Source: Pseudomonadota bacterium
GTDB lineage: Bacteria; Pseudomonadota; Alphaproteobacteria; UBA8366; JADFVY01
Direction: 5' to 3'
NCBI GenBank assembly: GCA_015222795.1
Contig: JADFVY010000304.1
Location: 1-8,690, forward strand
DNA length: 8,690 nucleotides
The notes beneath the pieces were generated by a model. The model was not told the DNA's origin and did no database searches. It saw only the letters and a program-made list of their open reading frames with translations. The position numbers and the translations under genes are program-made. This document shows, piece after piece, positions 6,054-8,690 of this stretch (positions are counted from its first letter, which is position 1; the number at the start of each line of letters is the position of its first letter).

Positions 6054-8690
6054 ATGCCGCTGAAACAGGTGACGCTCGACGACAAATACGTGCTGGAATC
6101 CGGCCGGGTCTATCTTACCGGCACCCAGGCGCTGGTCCGCCTGCCGATGCTGCAGCGCCAGCGCGATGCGGCGGCCGGGCTGAACACCGCCTGTTTTATC
6201 TCTGGCTATCGCGGCTCGCCGCTGGGCGGGCTGGATACTGCCATGTGGCGCGCCCAGAAGTTTCTGGACCGGAACCATATTAATTTCCGCGCCGGCGTGA
6301 ACGAGGATATGGCCGCCACCGCCATCTGGGGCAGCCAGCAGGTCGGCATGTTCCCCGGCGCCAAATACGATGGCGTCTTTGGCATGTGGTACGGCAAGGG
6401 TCCGGGCGTTGACCGGTCGGGCGATGCGCTGAAACACGCCAACAATGCCGGCACCGCGCCTTATGGCGGCGTGCTGGCGCTGGCCGGCGACGATCATACC
6501 TGCCGTTCCTCCACCCTGCCGCACCAGTCCGACCACGCCTTCGCCGACGCCAGCATGCCGGTGCTGAATCCGGCGGGGGTGCAGGACGTCATCGATCTCG
6601 GCCTCTTCGGTTATGCGATGTCGCGCTATTCGGGATGCTGGGTCGGTTTCAAGACGGTGGCCGAGACGGTCGAGACCTCGGCCTCGGTGGAGATCGACCC
6701 GCTGCGGCTGGAAATCGCCCTGCCGACGGATTTCGAGATGCCCGAAGGCGGGCTGAACATCCGCTGGCCCGACCCGCCGAACGCCCAGGAATACCGGCTG
6801 CACCGCTACAAGCTCTACGCCGCGATTGCGTTTGCGCGGGCCAACAAGCTGGACCGGGTGGCGATCGCCAGCCCGAAACCCCGCTTTGGCATTGTCACCA
6901 CCGGCAAATCCTATCTCGATGTGCGCCAGGCGCTGGACGATCTGGGCATCGACGAGGCCTATGCGGCCGAGATCGGCCTGACCGTCTACAAGGTCGCCAT
7001 GGCCTGGCCGCTGGAGCCCGAGGGCGCGCGCGCCTTTGCCGAGGGGCTGGAGGAAATCCTTCTCGTCGAGGAAAAGCGCGCGGTGATCGAAAACCAGTTG
7101 AAGGAACAGCTCTATAACTGGGACGCGGCGGTGCGCCCGCGCATCATCGGCAAGTTCGACGAGGAAGGCGAGTGGATCCTGCCGTCGGCCGGCGCGCTGA
7201 CCCCGGCGCGGATTGCCCGCGTCATCGCCAAACGCATCGCGCGCTTCCATACCAGCCCGCGCATAACCGAGCGCCTGGCCTTCCTGGAGGCCAAGGAAAA
7301 GGCGCTGGAGTCCATGCATCCCGCACCCGCCCGTGTCCCCTATTTCTGTTCCGGCTGCCCGCACAACACATCGACCAAGGTGCCCGAGGGCAGCCGTGCG
7401 CTGGCCGGCATCGGCTGTCATTACATGGTGCAGTGGATGGACCGGCGCACCGATACCTTCACCCAGATGGGCGCCGAGGGCGTTACCTGGACCGGCCAGG
7501 CCCCCTTCACCGAGGAAAAGCACGTCTTCGTCAATATCGGCGACGGCACCTATTTCCATTCCGGCATCATGGCGGTGCGTCAGGCCGTCGCCTCGGGCGC
7601 CAATATCACCTACAAGATCTTGTTCAACGATGCCGTCGCCATGACCGGCGGCCAGCCGATCGACGGGCCGATGACGGTGCCGCAGATTACCAACCAGCTC
7701 TACGGCGAGGGTGTGGCCAGGACCGTCGTGGTCACCGACGAGCCGGGGAAATATCCCAAGGGCGCGGGTTGGGCGCCGGACGTGAAGATACATCACCGCG
7801 ACGAACTGGATATCGTCCAGAAACAGATGCGCGAAATCGAGGGCGTCACCGCGATCATCTACGACCAGACCTGCGCCACCGAAAAACGCCGCCGCCGCAA
7901 GCGCGGCATCATGGAAGACCCGGCCCGGCGCGCCTTCATCAACGAGGCGGTGTGCGAGGGCTGCGGCGATTGCTCGCTGACCTCCAACTGCCTGTCGGTG
8001 GTGCCGGTGGAGACCGAATTCGGCCGCAAGCGGGCCATCGACCAGTCGGCCTGCAACAAGGATTTCTCCTGCCTCAACGGCTTCTGCCCCAGTTTCGTCA
8101 CCGTCGAGGGCGGCGACCTGCGCAAGCCGGACCGGAAGAACCTCGGCGGCGAGGTTCCGTTCCCCGTGCTGCCCGATCCCGAACTGCCCGCGCTTGACAC
8201 GCCATACAGCATCCTGGTGACCGGCATCGGTGGCACCGGCGTGGTCACGATCGCGCAGTTGCTGGGCATGGCCGCCCATATCGAGGACAGGGGCGTCGGC
8301 GTGCTGGATATCGCCGGTCTGGCGCAGAAATTCGGCGCGGTCACCAGCCATGTGCGCATCGCGCCAAGGCCCGAGGATATCCACGCCGTCCAGATCGCGG
8401 CCGGTGGCGCCAACTTGGTAATCGGCTGCGATCTGGTGGTGAGCGCGGGCGCGGATGCGCTGGGCAAGATGCAGGACGGGATGACGCGCGCCGTCGTGAA
8501 CACCCACGAGATGATCACCGGCGATTTCACCCGTAATCCGGATCTCACGCTGCCGGCCGGGGACATGCGCCGCGCGATCGACGAGGCCGTGGGTGGCGGC
8601 GCCGACTATGTCGCGGCGACCAGGCTGGCCAACGCCCTTATCGGCGACTCCATCGGCGCCAACCTGTTTACGGTCGGTTACGCCTGGCAG
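6054..8690 (+). CDS. Fused indolepyruvate ferredoxin oxidoreductase, C-terminus cut by window edge
   Basis: The frame is open for 879 codons to the right edge. The enzyme oxidatively decarboxylates aryl or branched 2-oxoacids to acyl-CoA, reducing ferredoxin, in the cytosol. Visible in order are an N-terminal pyrimidine-binding-like domain (about 18-210, with GYRGSPLGG at 51-59), a C-terminal TPP domain with FCSGCPH (431-437), GIGCHYM and the TPP/Mg motif GDGT (496-499) followed by Asn525, a cysteine-rich iron-sulfur region (Cys634, 637, 640, 646, 667, 673, 678), and the start of the gamma-type oxidoreductase domain (from about 718, GIGGTGVVTIAQLLG). Archaea encode the IorA and IorB parts separately; Proteobacteria often carry this fusion of over 1,100 residues, so roughly a quarter is missing. 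The ATG at 6054 is the only in-frame ATG after the stop at 6003, with GGAAGAGGG (6036-6044) 9 bases upstream. In some Alphaproteobacteria such enzymes act on phenylpyruvate or indolepyruvate in aromatic amino-acid breakdown; the substrate here is inferred. Confidence 0.95.
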   Translation, partial: MPLKQVTLDDKYVLESGRVYLTGTQALVRLPMLQRQRDAAAGLNTACFISGYRGSPLGGLDTAMWRAQKFLDRNHINFRAGVNEDMAATAIWGSQQVGMFPGAKYDGVFGMWYGKGPGVDRSGDALKHANNAGTAPYGGVLALAGDDHTCRSSTLPHQSDHAFADASMPVLNPAGVQDVIDLGLFGYAMSRYSGCWVGFKTVAETVETSASVEIDPLRLEIALPTDFEMPEGGLNIRWPDPPNAQEYRLHRYKLYAAIAFARANKLDRVAIASPKPRFGIVTTGKSYLDVRQALDDLGIDEAYAAEIGLTVYKVAMAWPLEPEGARAFAEGLEEILLVEEKRAVIENQLKEQLYNWDAAVRPRIIGKFDEEGEWILPSAGALTPARIARVIAKRIARFHTSPRITERLAFLEAKEKALESMHPAPARVPYFCSGCPHNTSTKVPEGSRALAGIGCHYMVQWMDRRTDTFTQMGAEGVTWTGQAPFTEEKHVFVNIGDGTYFHSGIMAVRQAVASGANITYKILFNDAVAMTGGQPIDGPMTVPQITNQLYGEGVARTVVVTDEPGKYPKGAGWAPDVKIHHRDELDIVQKQMREIEGVTAIIYDQTCATEKRRRRKRGIMEDPARRAFINEAVCEGCGDCSLTSNCLSVVPVETEFGRKRAIDQSACNKDFSCLNGFCPSFVTVEGGDLRKPDRKNLGGEVPFPVLPDPELPALDTPYSILVTGIGGTGVVTIAQLLGMAAHIEDRGVGVLDIAGLAQKFGAVTSHVRIAPRPEDIHAVQIAAGGANLVIGCDLVVSAGADALGKMQDGMTRAVVNTHEMITGDFTRNPDLTLPAGDMRRAIDEAVGGGADYVAATRLANALIGDSIGANLFTVGYAWQ

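Noticed and set aside
5820..8507. An 895-residue open frame on the minus strand, antisense to the oxidoreductase gene.
   Set aside because: It mirrors a gene with clear family motifs throughout. Its translation is low-information (rich in His, Arg, Gly, Ala) with no recognisable domain, as expected when GC-rich codons leave few stops on the opposite strand.

Overview
The window comes from a GC-rich bacterial chromosome, most likely an alphaproteobacterium. I infer this from strong G/C bias at codon third positions, from the single-polypeptide indolepyruvate ferredoxin oxidoreductase (typical of Proteobacteria), and from the overall style of the genes. No gene here is diagnostic of a genus. 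No mobile element, RNA gene, CRISPR array or phage gene was seen, and gene density is high.

The left part is on the minus strand. A Suppressor-of-fused (SUFU) domain protein starts at 588 and runs off the left edge. Upstream of it lie an oligoendopeptidase of the M3 (PepF) family and an alpha/beta hydrolase. The two are translationally coupled: the peptidase stop TGA overlaps the hydrolase TTG start in the four bases TTGA. The SUFU gene follows the hydrolase after an 88-base gap that holds a perfect 14-base palindrome and a possible promoter.

The right part is on the plus strand. A 93-base divergent spacer separates the peptidase gene from a long-chain acyl-CoA synthetase-like AMP-forming ligase. 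Next come a small lipoprotein with two BON domains (DolP/OsmY type) and, after a 217-base gap, the first 879 codons of a fused indolepyruvate ferredoxin oxidoreductase that is cut by the right edge. The 217-base gap is locally AT-rich and contains a long imperfect inverted repeat and a candidate promoter.

Functionally this looks like ordinary chromosomal metabolism. The peptidase and hydrolase would process peptides and small esters or amides. The ligase makes acyl-CoA from free acids at the cost of ATP. The oxidoreductase makes (aryl)acyl-CoA from 2-oxoacids derived from amino acids and passes the electrons to ferredoxin. A link from peptide breakdown through amino-acid oxidation to acyl-CoA is attractive but is only inferred from neighbourhood. 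I found no convincing undescribed system. The most notable unexplained items are the non-coding inverted repeats at 5897-5969 and 644-657.
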